Source: an uncultured SAR86 cluster bacterium (GTDB taxonomy: Bacteria > Pseudomonadota > Gammaproteobacteria > Magnimaribacterales > Magnimaribacteraceae). From it: DNA of 38,818 nucleotides. Positions 16,563 through 24,323 of this stretch are shown one piece after another. The notes under the pieces were generated by a model, which was not told the origin of the DNA, made no database searches, and saw only the letters and a program-made list of their open reading frames with translations. A program made the position numbers and the translations under genes. How positions within the stretch are numbered: position 1 is the stretch's first letter; each line of letters opens with the position of its first letter. Where the stretch lies: assembly GCA_902628375.1 (NCBI GenBank), contig CACOMS010000011.1, positions 1 through 38,818 on the forward strand, written 5' to 3'.

Positions 16563-17918
16563 TCAATCATCAATTGCTCCATAAACTAAGGCTTCAAAGT
16601 CTGCTCTTAGTGGCCATGGACTTCCGAGAAGCTGGGTCATAGCTACAGCTACTAGTTCTTCTTGAGGATCTATCCAGAATACAGTTGCAGCCGCTCCACC
16701 CCAAAAATATTTTCCATTCGAACCATATTGACCAGCTAATCCAGCATCTTTAACTACTCCAACAGTAAGTCCAAAACCCATACCTTGAGGATATTTTGGA
16801 TTGTTAGTTATAGATTTATTTAAATGATTACTAGACATTAGTTCTACGGATTTTCTGCTGATTATTCTAGTTTTTCCTTTTGAACCTCCATTTAATAGCA
16901 TTTCTGCAAAAGTTAAGTAGTCTCTAGTAGAAGAAACTAAACCCGAACCCCCGTCAAAAAGACTGGCCTCTTGTAAATAGGGACTATTGGAAGCTGGATC
17001 AACCAAAACCATATTTCTATTTTTACTTAATGACTTGCTTAACTCTGGAGAAAGTCTCCTTACGCCTCTAGGTGACGCATATAGGTTCGTAAATCTGTCT
17101 GCCTTACTTCCAGGAACATAGAAAGAAGTATCATCCATTCCTAAAGGATCAAAGATTCTTTCTTTAAGAAAATTATCAAAAGTTTTACCAGAAGCTCTTT
17201 CTATAACACAACCTAATATATCCATACCCATGCTATAAGTATATTTTTCCCCCGGCTGATGCATTAAGGGAGCTTTACTTGCTAAAGCAGCTGAAAATGA
17301 ACATATATCGGGAAAAGCTTTGGTTGAAGTTGCAAACGAATCTAATCCATTCTTTGCTAGAGAAATATTGTCTATGAAGAAATAAGGGGATAGTTTATTT
17401 TCTTCATATATTTTTTTTAGTTGTTTATTGGCAGTAAATGAATAAGCAACACCTGATGTGTGAGTAGCTAAATCTCTAATTGTTATTTGTTTTTTTAACT
17501 TAACCGTATCATAAGTGCCATCCTTATTTGCCTTCATTACTTTTGTTGTAGCGAATTCAGGTATATATAAGGAAACTGGATCATTTAAACGTACTTTTCC
17601 TTCCTCTAAAAGAATCATTAATGCAACTCCAGTTACTGGCTTTGACATTGAATAAATTCTAAATAGAGAATCTTCTTTAAGAGGGATTTGGTTTTCAACA
17701 TCTGAAAAACCTTGAACTTCAAAATGGACCAAATGTCCTTTTCTAGAAACAGCCGTTATAAGTCCTGGCAGCCTCTGTTTATCAATATATTTAGATAGAT
17801 TGGGTGCTATTTTATCTAACCTCTCAGATGACATTCCGGCTTTCTTAGCTTCATAGGAAGCAGAAACAAAGGTGGATAAAGATAAAACAGAGATTAGGAC
17901 TAATTTACTGATGTTCAT
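16563..17918 (-). CDS. Exported serine hydrolase (beta-lactamase/family VIII carboxylesterase type)
   Basis: A serine hydrolase of 451 residues with a Sec signal peptide (MNISKLVLISVLSLSTFVSA). The nucleophile motif is Ser90-M-S-Lys93 (RIYSMSKPVTGVALM), the second-motif tyrosine is in KYTYSMGMDILGCVIER (about 225-241), and the WGGAAATVFWIDP segment near 409-421 is the usual C-terminal signature of EstB-like esterases. Expected location is the periplasm; the likely substrates are esters or lactones. It is the last gene of the minus-strand run and follows the HupE-like gene by 17 bases. Confidence 0.9.
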   Translation of the reverse strand: MNISKLVLISVLSLSTFVSASYEAKKAGMSSERLDKIAPNLSKYIDKQRLPGLITAVSRKGHLVHFEVQGFSDVENQIPLKEDSLFRIYSMSKPVTGVALMILLEEGKVRLNDPVSLYIPEFATTKVMKANKDGTYDTVKLKKQITIRDLATHTSGVAYSFTANKQLKKIYEENKLSPYFFIDNISLAKNGLDSFATSTKAFPDICSFSAALASKAPLMHQPGEKYTYSMGMDILGCVIERASGKTFDNFLKERIFDPLGMDDTSFYVPGSKADRFTNLYASPRGVRRLSPELSKSLSKNRNMVLVDPASNSPYLQEASLFDGGSGLVSSTRDYLTFAEMLLNGGSKGKTRIISRKSVELMSSNHLNKSITNNPKYPQGMGFGLTVGVVKDAGLAGQYGSNGKYFWGGAAATVFWIDPQEELVAVAMTQLLGSPWPLRADFEALVYGAIDD

Positions 17919-17935
17919 TTATGTTTTTACTCCAT

Positions 17936-18886
17936 TTAAAAAATAATAATTAACAATCTTTGTATTAACCAAAAAGAACCTATACCACCTAATATATAGG
18001 AGAATAATTGAAATATCATCTTATCTAATGAGGCTTTTTTAACTAACCATAAAAATAAAACAACAAAAGGAATTAAAAGTAATTGTCCTGCCTCAATTCC
18101 TAGATTAAAGAAAAGTAAAGATAAAAGAATATTGTCTTCAGAAAAGCCTATCTCTGATAATGCACCAGCAAAACCCAAGCCATGAATTAATCCAAATCCA
18201 AAAGCAATTAACCATGGCGTTTTCTCATAACCCTTTTGTTCTAAAATTTCTAAGGCCATGTAGACAATGGTAAGGGCAATAATAGCTTCAGATGCAGATT
18301 GAGGTAAATTGACTAATCCATATACAGATAAGCCTAAAGTAATACTATGAGCTAAAGTAAATGCTGTGATTGTTTTTACAAGAGTTAGCCAACCCGAAAC
18401 TAAAAATATCAACCCAACAACAAATAGAATATGATCAATTCCACTTAAAAGATGTTCTACACCAAGAACAAAATAACTTGTTGGATATCTGCTCTCCTCT
18501 TGAGGAACTAAAACCTGAGAACTATTAACTGTTGATAGTCCTTCATAAGATGACCCATCTAAATAATCGATACTAATGAGAGCATCTATCATTCTAGATA
18601 GACCCTTAATTTGAATACTTTTTCCCTTTAAACCTGTATCACAATCAATAAAAGATTTATCTACTAGATACTTTCCTTCAAGTTTACGAAGACCTTTATC
18701 GTATTCCATGCAAGATTCAGGAAATACAAGTCCTCCTTCTTGAATACTATTTGTAGGATACTTCCATAAAACCTTAAACACATCCGTTTCTGTTTCTTCC
18801 AAATAAAGTCTGGCAGGATTTAATTCATGTGTAAGCAGGTAGTTACAAGAAAATAAGAAACTTATAAGTAAAAACTTAATTCTCAT
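17936..18886 (-). CDS. HupE/UreJ-type membrane protein
   Basis: A protein of 316 residues with a signal peptide, an external domain (about 20-150) and then a membrane half. The membrane half has the HupE/UreJ_2 signature GVEHLLSGIDHILFVVGLIF (about 147-166), a histidine in TLAHSITLGLSVYG, and HGLGFAGALSEIGF (about 236-249), with about six spans. HupE/UreJ proteins are linked to nickel or cobalt uptake for hydrogenase or urease in other bacteria, but this longer, exported-domain subtype is not next to such enzymes here. It is 3 bases downstream of a parvulin-type isomerase gene and belongs to the DUF3604 neighbourhood, so a role in supplying metal to those exported proteins is a possibility only. 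Confidence 0.8.
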   Translation of the reverse strand: MRIKFLLISFLFSCNYLLTHELNPARLYLEETETDVFKVLWKYPTNSIQEGGLVFPESCMEYDKGLRKLEGKYLVDKSFIDCDTGLKGKSIQIKGLSRMIDALISIDYLDGSSYEGLSTVNSSQVLVPQEESRYPTSYFVLGVEHLLSGIDHILFVVGLIFLVSGWLTLVKTITAFTLAHSITLGLSVYGLVNLPQSASEAIIALTIVYMALEILEQKGYEKTPWLIAFGFGLIHGLGFAGALSEIGFSEDNILLSLLFFNLGIEAGQLLLIPFVVLFLWLVKKASLDKMIFQLFSYILGGIGSFWLIQRLLIIIF

Positions 18887-18889
18887 GTT

Positions 18890-19684
18890 TTATCTATCAG
18901 ACTCTATGACTACGTTATATTTTTCTTTTAAGGACGCTAGATAGTTATCTTGATTCTTCTTATTTTTTTCTGCTAAGAAATCTGTAATGACAAATGACTT
19001 TGCTTCTTCAAAGTCTAACTGTTTTGAATCAGAAGAATTAATTAGAATCACTAAATGATCTCCATAGGATGATTTTATAGGACCATGCCATTTACCAAGT
19101 TGGAGTTTAACCAATGCTTCAGAAAATTTATTTCCAAAATCTCTTGTTATTTCTTTTTTTGTTCTATTTACAAAGTTTTTTCCTAACATGAAAGGCTCCC
19201 CTCCTGTAGGCTCAGATCCATCTTGTAACTCAGATAAAGAAGTTTTTGCTCTTTCTTCGCTGCTTGGACTAAAGGAAAAATAAATCTGAGAAAAGGTATA
19301 AAGTTCTTCTATTAAATATTTTTCTTGGTTCTCTTCATAATATTCTACTAACGATTCTGTAGTAGGAGTAATAGGTTCAAGACTGTCCCTCAAAAACATT
19401 AATTTCTGAGCTAGTCTTCTTTTTACAATAATGTCGTTTTTATCAAGGCCTAATTTAACTGCTTCCCTGTATAAAATTTCTTCTTCTACAAGCTGATCAA
19501 TAATTCCTCTAATATCTTCTTCTCTAGGAGGTCTTCCGACTTGTTCATTCCAGTTTTTAATAAGAACCTGTATTTCATCATCGTAGATGGTGATTACATT
19601 CTCATCTTCATTTTCATTGAAAGAGTAATCAAATAAGTAGATTAAAAATCCAATTAAGAAAAAGGACAAAACCTTTTTATTCAT
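18890..19684 (-). CDS. Parvulin-type peptidyl-prolyl isomerase, membrane-anchored
   Basis: A 264-residue protein with an N-terminal hydrophobic anchor (about 4-20) and no lipobox. Residues 30-100 resemble the SurA-N-like helical arm (REEDIRGIIDQLVEEEILYREAVKLGLDKND), and residues 110-245 form a rotamase domain of the PpiC type (YTFSQIYFSF, LGKWHGPIKSSYGDHLVIL). Such enzymes help fold exported proteins. It starts 11 bases after the first DUF3604 gene and ends 3 bases before the HupE-like gene, so it may assist folding of the exported DUF3604 proteins. Confidence 0.85.
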   Translation of the reverse strand: MNKKVLSFFLIGFLIYLFDYSFNENEDENVITIYDDEIQVLIKNWNEQVGRPPREEDIRGIIDQLVEEEILYREAVKLGLDKNDIIVKRRLAQKLMFLRDSLEPITPTTESLVEYYEENQEKYLIEELYTFSQIYFSFSPSSEERAKTSLSELQDGSEPTGGEPFMLGKNFVNRTKKEITRDFGNKFSEALVKLQLGKWHGPIKSSYGDHLVILINSSDSKQLDFEEAKSFVITDFLAEKNKKNQDNYLASLKEKYNVVIESDR

Positions 19685-19695
19685 TACGTTAGATT

Positions 19696-21792
19696 TTAGT
19701 TTTCTTTAGGTGTATACCAAATTGGAGAAGACCATGCCCTCTCCTGAATAGTTGCCTGAAGATCTGGCCTTGGTTTATGACCGTTTTTAATAGCGTCCCA
19801 AGTTGACCATCTACAAGAAGGGTTTTCTAAGACTCTTACATAATAAAATGCTTTTTCATTTTCATTAAAGTCTGGATCTTTCCATACAACTTTAAGTTCA
19901 GAAGATCCCCTATCTGCGCTTACTGAACAATCAGATAAGTTAACTTTTGCTCCATTATCAGGGCACCTATGTGTAATTGGATCTGGACTTAGCCCATCAG
20001 AGCAAGAAACGTCGTATACCTGCTCATTTGGTTTACCTATTGGCATTTTACTGACTGAACCTTTTACAATTTGTATACGCTGCAGAGCTCCACCATTTGC
20101 ATCTCGAATAGCCCATACTAAGAAATTTGGAGAATTTTCAGAAGTACCAACTATATCTCCTCCCATAGGAACTCCTTTTGAATAGGCATCCTTAATCATA
20201 GTTTTAGAATTTAATATGGATTCATCTATATCTTCAGAAGCAAAAAATCTTAATTTTATTCTTGTTCCAGAGGTTGCATATGTTTCTTTTCTTCTAAAGG
20301 CACTAAAGATTGAGTCTCTAGTATTTTCTTCTGCCCAAACCACAGCTAAACCTGAAGCCCCCCATTGCTTAAAAACAGTATCGTTATAATATCTATCGCC
20401 TATTTTTTTAACGCTTATTTGTCTCAGATCAACATTAGCTAACAATTCTGCATTTTCCGGTGTTAAAGGCACTGAACCTCTTCCTTCTGGTGTTCCATCT
20501 AAAATACCTACTTTAGAAGTAAAATCAGCTTCATTATCTGAAATAGCTGCTGTATGAGTGTCGCTAGCTCCAACCATACCAAATTTATAAGGATTCCCCC
20601 TTCCTTCTTCTTCCATGCCTAATCCATCTAAGTAAGCTTGTCTTACATAACTACCAAAAGGTCTACTGTAAGTACTCACGCCAACTCTTTGATCCATAAT
20701 CTCAAAATCAGCCCATTCATCATTAGGAGATAAAAGAGGATGAGTTTCAGATGTTCCTTTAACTTGAGTCATTTCAACTAAAGGTTCATTCCTCATCCTA
20801 AATTCAGCATATTGATTTCCCATAGGAAATCCTGCCCAATCTTCTACTTCAAACATCTGTCCATTAGAACCATTAGAGTTATGAGGAATTGCAATGGTGT
20901 CCACACCCTTCTCTCTTAACATTTCCATCCAAGTCCATAAATCTTCTGGGTTTAAAGACTTTAAGCGTGAAAAAGGCTCTTTAGTAAATTTATTCCCATT
21001 GAAAATTACGTTTCTATGTAAATTAGCACCCTCATGAGGAGGATATCCTCCTAATGCACATGCGGCAGGAGCTCCAGATATCAAACACCTTGTCATAGAG
21101 GCGCTATCGGGTATATCTGCAGATCTTGTAGTTGATGAAGTATATTCATATGCAACAAAGGTAGTAAATTTTCCAGGATTATTATGTTCTTGTGCGCTCC
21201 TTATAATATCTTGCCAAGCAGACCTGTGAGCATCAAGATCATATAAAGTGGTTCCTAAAGCCTGGTCACCTCTTATACCTGCTTTCAATCTAGTCCAAAA
21301 ATTAGAATATACATTTACATTTCGGACGTAACTTTGAAATAGGTTACCTCTCTGAGGTATAGAGTCAGTCGTAAGGTTTTCAGGTAAATTGATATTATGA
21401 AAGGGTTCAGTACCTTTTATACCATTTTCAGGATCTGCCCACCTTTCAACCTGTCCTAAAAGAAAACCATGGTCGGTCACAGCATAAAAATCTAAAGGGA
21501 CTCTTAATTTCATATCGTAACCTAAAGCATGCTGAATAGTATCCCCTTTTGCGTATCTATAAGCGTCATCAGGACTAGCTGTTGTTCCAAAGATATGTGC
21601 ATCAAACGAGTGCTTTGTATGAACATGTAAATCTCCGAAATAAGCGTTTCTCTCAGTACTAAAATCAGAACTTGAGCCACTTACATATTCAGATTTGTCT
21701 AAATTAGAATAATCATCTACATCATTTGCATCATTGCAACTGACTATAAAAAGTAGCACAAAAAAACTTGTAAGAACCTTTATAGAATTCAT
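19696..21792 (-). CDS. DUF3604 (PHP-like) exported lipoprotein, copy A
   Basis: A protein of 698 residues with lipobox FIVSC (Cys19), so it is probably an outer- or inner-membrane lipoprotein. The DUF3604 pattern is clear: NAYFGDLHVHTKHSFDA (His56-x-His58), FYAVTDHG (Asp107-His108), IPHNSNGSNGQMF, and GMVGASDTHTAA, which together look like the metal-binding residues of PHP-type phosphoesterases. C-terminal Cys-rich segments (VSCSDG, HRCPDN, PSCRW) may form disulfides. The biochemical activity of DUF3604 proteins is not established to my knowledge. It is a close paralogue of 21878-23956 and has an extra segment with two cysteines (about 225-255) that the other copy lacks. Confidence 0.9.
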   Translation of the reverse strand: MNSIKVLTSFFVLLFIVSCNDANDVDDYSNLDKSEYVSGSSSDFSTERNAYFGDLHVHTKHSFDAHIFGTTASPDDAYRYAKGDTIQHALGYDMKLRVPLDFYAVTDHGFLLGQVERWADPENGIKGTEPFHNINLPENLTTDSIPQRGNLFQSYVRNVNVYSNFWTRLKAGIRGDQALGTTLYDLDAHRSAWQDIIRSAQEHNNPGKFTTFVAYEYTSSTTRSADIPDSASMTRCLISGAPAACALGGYPPHEGANLHRNVIFNGNKFTKEPFSRLKSLNPEDLWTWMEMLREKGVDTIAIPHNSNGSNGQMFEVEDWAGFPMGNQYAEFRMRNEPLVEMTQVKGTSETHPLLSPNDEWADFEIMDQRVGVSTYSRPFGSYVRQAYLDGLGMEEEGRGNPYKFGMVGASDTHTAAISDNEADFTSKVGILDGTPEGRGSVPLTPENAELLANVDLRQISVKKIGDRYYNDTVFKQWGASGLAVVWAEENTRDSIFSAFRRKETYATSGTRIKLRFFASEDIDESILNSKTMIKDAYSKGVPMGGDIVGTSENSPNFLVWAIRDANGGALQRIQIVKGSVSKMPIGKPNEQVYDVSCSDGLSPDPITHRCPDNGAKVNLSDCSVSADRGSSELKVVWKDPDFNENEKAFYYVRVLENPSCRWSTWDAIKNGHKPRPDLQATIQERAWSSPIWYTPKEN

Positions 21793-21817
21793 CCTAACTC
21801 CCCCAATTAAATTATTT

Positions 21818-21839
21818 ATCTGACGTATTTATATCAGAT
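21818..21839. repeat. Short inverted repeat upstream of DUF3604 copy A
   Basis: ATCTGA (21818-21823) and TCAGAT (21834-21839) form a perfect 6-base inverted repeat around a 10-base AT-rich spacer, 26 bases upstream of the copy A start. It could be an operator; it is too AT-rich and has no T-run suitable for an intrinsic terminator. The match is short enough to be chance. Confidence 0.3.
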
Positions 21840-21877
21840 TCAACAAGGAATGCATAAATTTTTTAAATCGGTTATTT

Positions 21878-23956
21878 TTAAACGTCTTCGGGAAGGATAT
21901 TCCTAAGAGCTTCTCCTTCTGGTGGTATATACCAAATCGGTGATGACCAAGCCCTTTCTTGTATTGTGCTCTTCAAGTTAGGTCTTATAGGTGTGCCATT
22001 TTTTATGGCATCCCATGTTGACCACCTACAAGTAGGATTTTCTAATACCCTTACATAATAAAATGCTTTTAGTGATGGATCGAACTCTGGATCTGACCAT
22101 ATAGCCTTAATTTCATCAGAACCTATGTTTTTACTTATCTTGCAAGTTTTTAAATCTACTTTAGCTTTTGTTTCTGGACATCGATGACTAATAGGATCTG
22201 GTTTATTATTTCCAGAGCAGCCTATGTCAAAAATTTGTTCATAAGGTTTACCGCTAGGCAATACCCATCCTTTTATAATTTGAACACGATCTAACGGAGC
22301 TCGTTTGGCATCTCTTATTGCCCAAATGAGAAAATTTGGTGTTTTGCCATCTTGATGAAGAAGGTCGGAACCCATAGTAACCCCTTTTTCATAGGCAATA
22401 CTGATTAAATCCTGACTATCTAATATTGAATCATCAAAACTATATCCAGAAAAAAATCTAACTTTAATTCTACTTCCAGTTGTTGCAAAAGTTTCCTTCC
22501 TTCTAAATGCATTATAAATAGCTTCTCTTGTATTTTCTTCGGCCCAAACTGCCGCTAAACCAGAAGCTCCCCATTCCAAAAATCCTGAATCCATAAATTC
22601 ATTTCCATCATATTCTGAGGTGTCTGGAAAAATGATATTCAATCCACCTAAAAGTGCATCTGCTACTTCATCTTCTAAAGGAACAGATCCTCTTAATTGA
22701 GGTGTTCCGTCAATAATTCCAACCTTTGAGTGATAATCAGCTTCGTCGTCTGATATAGCTCCTGTGTGTGTATCGCTCGCGCCAATTAAACCGAACTTAT
22801 AAGGATTGATATTAACCTCGGCCTCTAAAGAAAGTCCTCTTAAGTAAGCATCTCTTACATAACTACCGGGAACAGAAGAATAGAAAGGGGATGCAACTCT
22901 ATTATTCATGATCTCAAAATCAGCCCATTCGTCATTTGGTGACAATAATGGATGTGTATCTGATGTGCCTTTAACTTGAGTAATTTCCACTAATGGTTCA
23001 TTTCTCGATCTTTGTTCAGAATATTCCAAAGTTAGAGGATTACCTGCCCAATCTTCTAGTTTAAACATTTGACCATTGGAGCCATTTGAATTGTGAGGTA
23101 TAGCCAAGCTTTCTACTCCCTTTTCTCTTAATCTATCCATCCAATTCCATAAATCTTCGGGATTCATAGAATCTATTATTGAAAAAGGTTGTATGGGAGC
23201 ATTTGAGTCTTTAAAAATTACATTTCTATGAAGATTACTCTGTCCTGGACCAGAGGATGTAAATTCATAAGCTATAAATGTAGTAAATTTACCAGGTTCA
23301 TTATGCTTTTCTGCTGCAAAAGCTATGTCCTTCCAGGCAGATTGATGAGTTGCTCTATGAAAGGCCCTAGTTCCATAAACAGTATCTTTCTGGAGATAAG
23401 CCATGAGAAGCTTAAAAGGATTTTTTGAAGGTGTAACTAATTCGTTAGCTATTAAATTTCCAAAAATATTAGATCTTCTAGGAGTTGTATTAACGTTTAA
23501 ATTTTCTGGATTATTTAAACCATGTAGATCTTTAGCAAAATCTAATTTACCAGGGATAGAGTTAGGATCACTATAAGCCTCCAACATACCTAGCCAAGCT
23601 GCATGGTCAGTTACAGCATAAAAATCTAGAGGATCTTGTAGTTTCATCTCAAAACCTAAAGGATGGTTTATAGGCTTACCTTTGGCATAAAGGTAAGCTT
23701 GATCTGGTGAATTTGTAGTTCCAAAAATGAAGGCATCAAATGAATGTTTTGTATGAACATGAAGGTCGCCAAAATATGCGTTCTTATTTAAATTGGCTAC
23801 TTCGCTGGAGTATTTTGATTCTTTATTATCTACTAAAGAAAAATCTTTAGTTTCATATTTTATAGATAAAATTTCACTGTAACCTAAGATCCATATTGTA
23901 AAAATCAATATGCTTATTGATATCAAGAAGGATCTTATTTTAATTAATTTACTCAT
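21878..23956 (-). CDS. DUF3604 (PHP-like) membrane-anchored protein, copy B
   Basis: A protein of 692 residues with an N-terminal hydrophobic signal or anchor (about 9-31) and no lipobox, unlike copy A. The DUF3604 motifs match those of copy A: NAYFGDLHVHTKHSFDA (His66-x-His68), FYAVTDHAAW, IPHNSNGSNGQMF, LIGASDTHTGAI, and the C-terminal HRCPE and PTCRWSTWDAIKNG segments. Copies A and B are separated by 85 bases with an imperfect promoter-like AT-rich stretch, so they arose by tandem duplication and may be separately expressed. The ATG lies downstream of a divergent promoter region with a LexA box and has no recognisable ribosome-binding site, so a leaderless start is possible. Confidence 0.9.
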   Translation of the reverse strand: MSKLIKIRSFLISISILIFTIWILGYSEILSIKYETKDFSLVDNKESKYSSEVANLNKNAYFGDLHVHTKHSFDAFIFGTTNSPDQAYLYAKGKPINHPLGFEMKLQDPLDFYAVTDHAAWLGMLEAYSDPNSIPGKLDFAKDLHGLNNPENLNVNTTPRRSNIFGNLIANELVTPSKNPFKLLMAYLQKDTVYGTRAFHRATHQSAWKDIAFAAEKHNEPGKFTTFIAYEFTSSGPGQSNLHRNVIFKDSNAPIQPFSIIDSMNPEDLWNWMDRLREKGVESLAIPHNSNGSNGQMFKLEDWAGNPLTLEYSEQRSRNEPLVEITQVKGTSDTHPLLSPNDEWADFEIMNNRVASPFYSSVPGSYVRDAYLRGLSLEAEVNINPYKFGLIGASDTHTGAISDDEADYHSKVGIIDGTPQLRGSVPLEDEVADALLGGLNIIFPDTSEYDGNEFMDSGFLEWGASGLAAVWAEENTREAIYNAFRRKETFATTGSRIKVRFFSGYSFDDSILDSQDLISIAYEKGVTMGSDLLHQDGKTPNFLIWAIRDAKRAPLDRVQIIKGWVLPSGKPYEQIFDIGCSGNNKPDPISHRCPETKAKVDLKTCKISKNIGSDEIKAIWSDPEFDPSLKAFYYVRVLENPTCRWSTWDAIKNGTPIRPNLKSTIQERAWSSPIWYIPPEGEALRNILPEDV

Positions 23957-23962
23957 AAAAGA

Positions 23963-23990
23963 ATTGTATAGATTGATAAAGAATTGACAA
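23963..23990 (-). promoter_or_regulatory. Sigma-70-type promoter for DUF3604 copy B
   Basis: On the minus strand TTGTCA (23985-23990, 5/6 to the -35 consensus) and TACAAT (23963-23968, 5/6 to the -10) are 16 bases apart. Transcription would begin near the ATG at 23956, which lacks an upstream ribosome-binding site, so the message may be leaderless. The -35 overlaps the -35 of the divergent promoter. Confidence 0.45.
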
Positions 23991-24011
23991 AAAGATTAAA
24001 TACTGTATATT
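23984..24011 (+). promoter_or_regulatory. Sigma-70-type promoter of the LexA-box operon
   Basis: TTGACA (23984-23989, perfect -35) is followed after 16 bases by TATATT (24006-24011, 5/6 -10). The -10 lies inside the LexA box, the arrangement found at SOS genes such as sulA, where LexA blocks RNA polymerase. Transcription would start about 24018-24019, right at the ATG at 24020. Confidence 0.6.
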
Positions 24012-24020
24012 TATACAGTA
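24001..24020. promoter_or_regulatory. LexA-binding site (SOS box)
   Basis: TACTGTATATTTATACAGTA is a perfect 8-base inverted repeat around 4 bases and contains CTGT-N8-ACAG. It differs from the well-known E. coli-type LexA consensus TACTGTATATATATACAGTA by one base. It overlaps the -10 of the plus-strand promoter, as a repressor site should. The chance of such a long match is very low, so I consider it a real SOS operator; binding itself is inferred. Confidence 0.85.
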
Positions 24021-24208
24021 TGAATGATTTATATAGTAAAAACAGGCCTTCTGGCAATCCTATGGCTATAAAAAAGGCTGTTTATACCGGACAAAACACC
24101 TTATACCAAAGTATGTGGATAGATAGGTTAATAGTTTCTTTGTATGTGATGTTATCATCTACTCTATTAGTAATCTCTCTAGGGATCGTACTTGGAATAA
24201 GTGGTTAA
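24020..24208 (+). CDS. Small one-span membrane protein, predicted SOS-induced
   Basis: A 62-residue protein of no family I recognise. The N-terminal half is polar and basic (KNRPSG, MAIKKAVYTGQNTLYQ), followed by one hydrophobic span (about 37-60, RLIVSLYVMLSSTLLVISLG). The gene lies directly behind a LexA box and promoter. The ATG at 24020 would be read from a leaderless message; an in-frame ATG at 24062 would give a 48-residue protein after a 42-base leader, and a TTG at 23984 is excluded because it is the -35 element. SOS-controlled one-span proteins in other bacteria (SulA-independent division inhibitors such as SidA, or toxins such as TisB) suggest a role in division arrest or membrane depolarisation; that is inference only. 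Confidence 0.65.
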   Translation: MNDLYSKNRPSGNPMAIKKAVYTGQNTLYQSMWIDRLIVSLYVMLSSTLLVISLGIVLGISG

Positions 24209-24323
24209 GAAAAAAAGTATAAATAGAAGAAATCCAGTAGCAAAAAATTCTGGAAAATTTAATAAAGCCAAAGTCTTTAGAGATAAAACTAAATATTCTA
24301 GAAAAGATAAAGATCCAGATTAA
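24201..24323 (+). CDS. 40-aa highly basic small protein
   Basis: A GTG at 24201, immediately after an in-frame TAA, opens 40 codons that end at TAA 24321-24323. It overlaps the end of the membrane-protein gene by 8 bases and directly abuts the ATG of the next gene, which argues for a real cistron in the operon. The product is very basic (VKKKSINRRNPVAK, FNKAKVFRDKTKYSRKDK) with a short acidic end. The NP-A-K and Y-RK pattern weakly recalls the basic C-terminal part of the ArfA ribosome-rescue factor and some short phage-like proteins, but the similarity is not enough to name it. RNA or ribosome binding is the likely property. Confidence 0.5.
   Translation: MVKKKSINRRNPVAKNSGKFNKAKVFRDKTKYSRKDKDPD

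Noticed and set aside
23984-24019. TTG-started N-terminal extension of the small membrane protein
   Set aside because: These bases are the promoter -35, spacer and LexA box, so they cannot be in the message.
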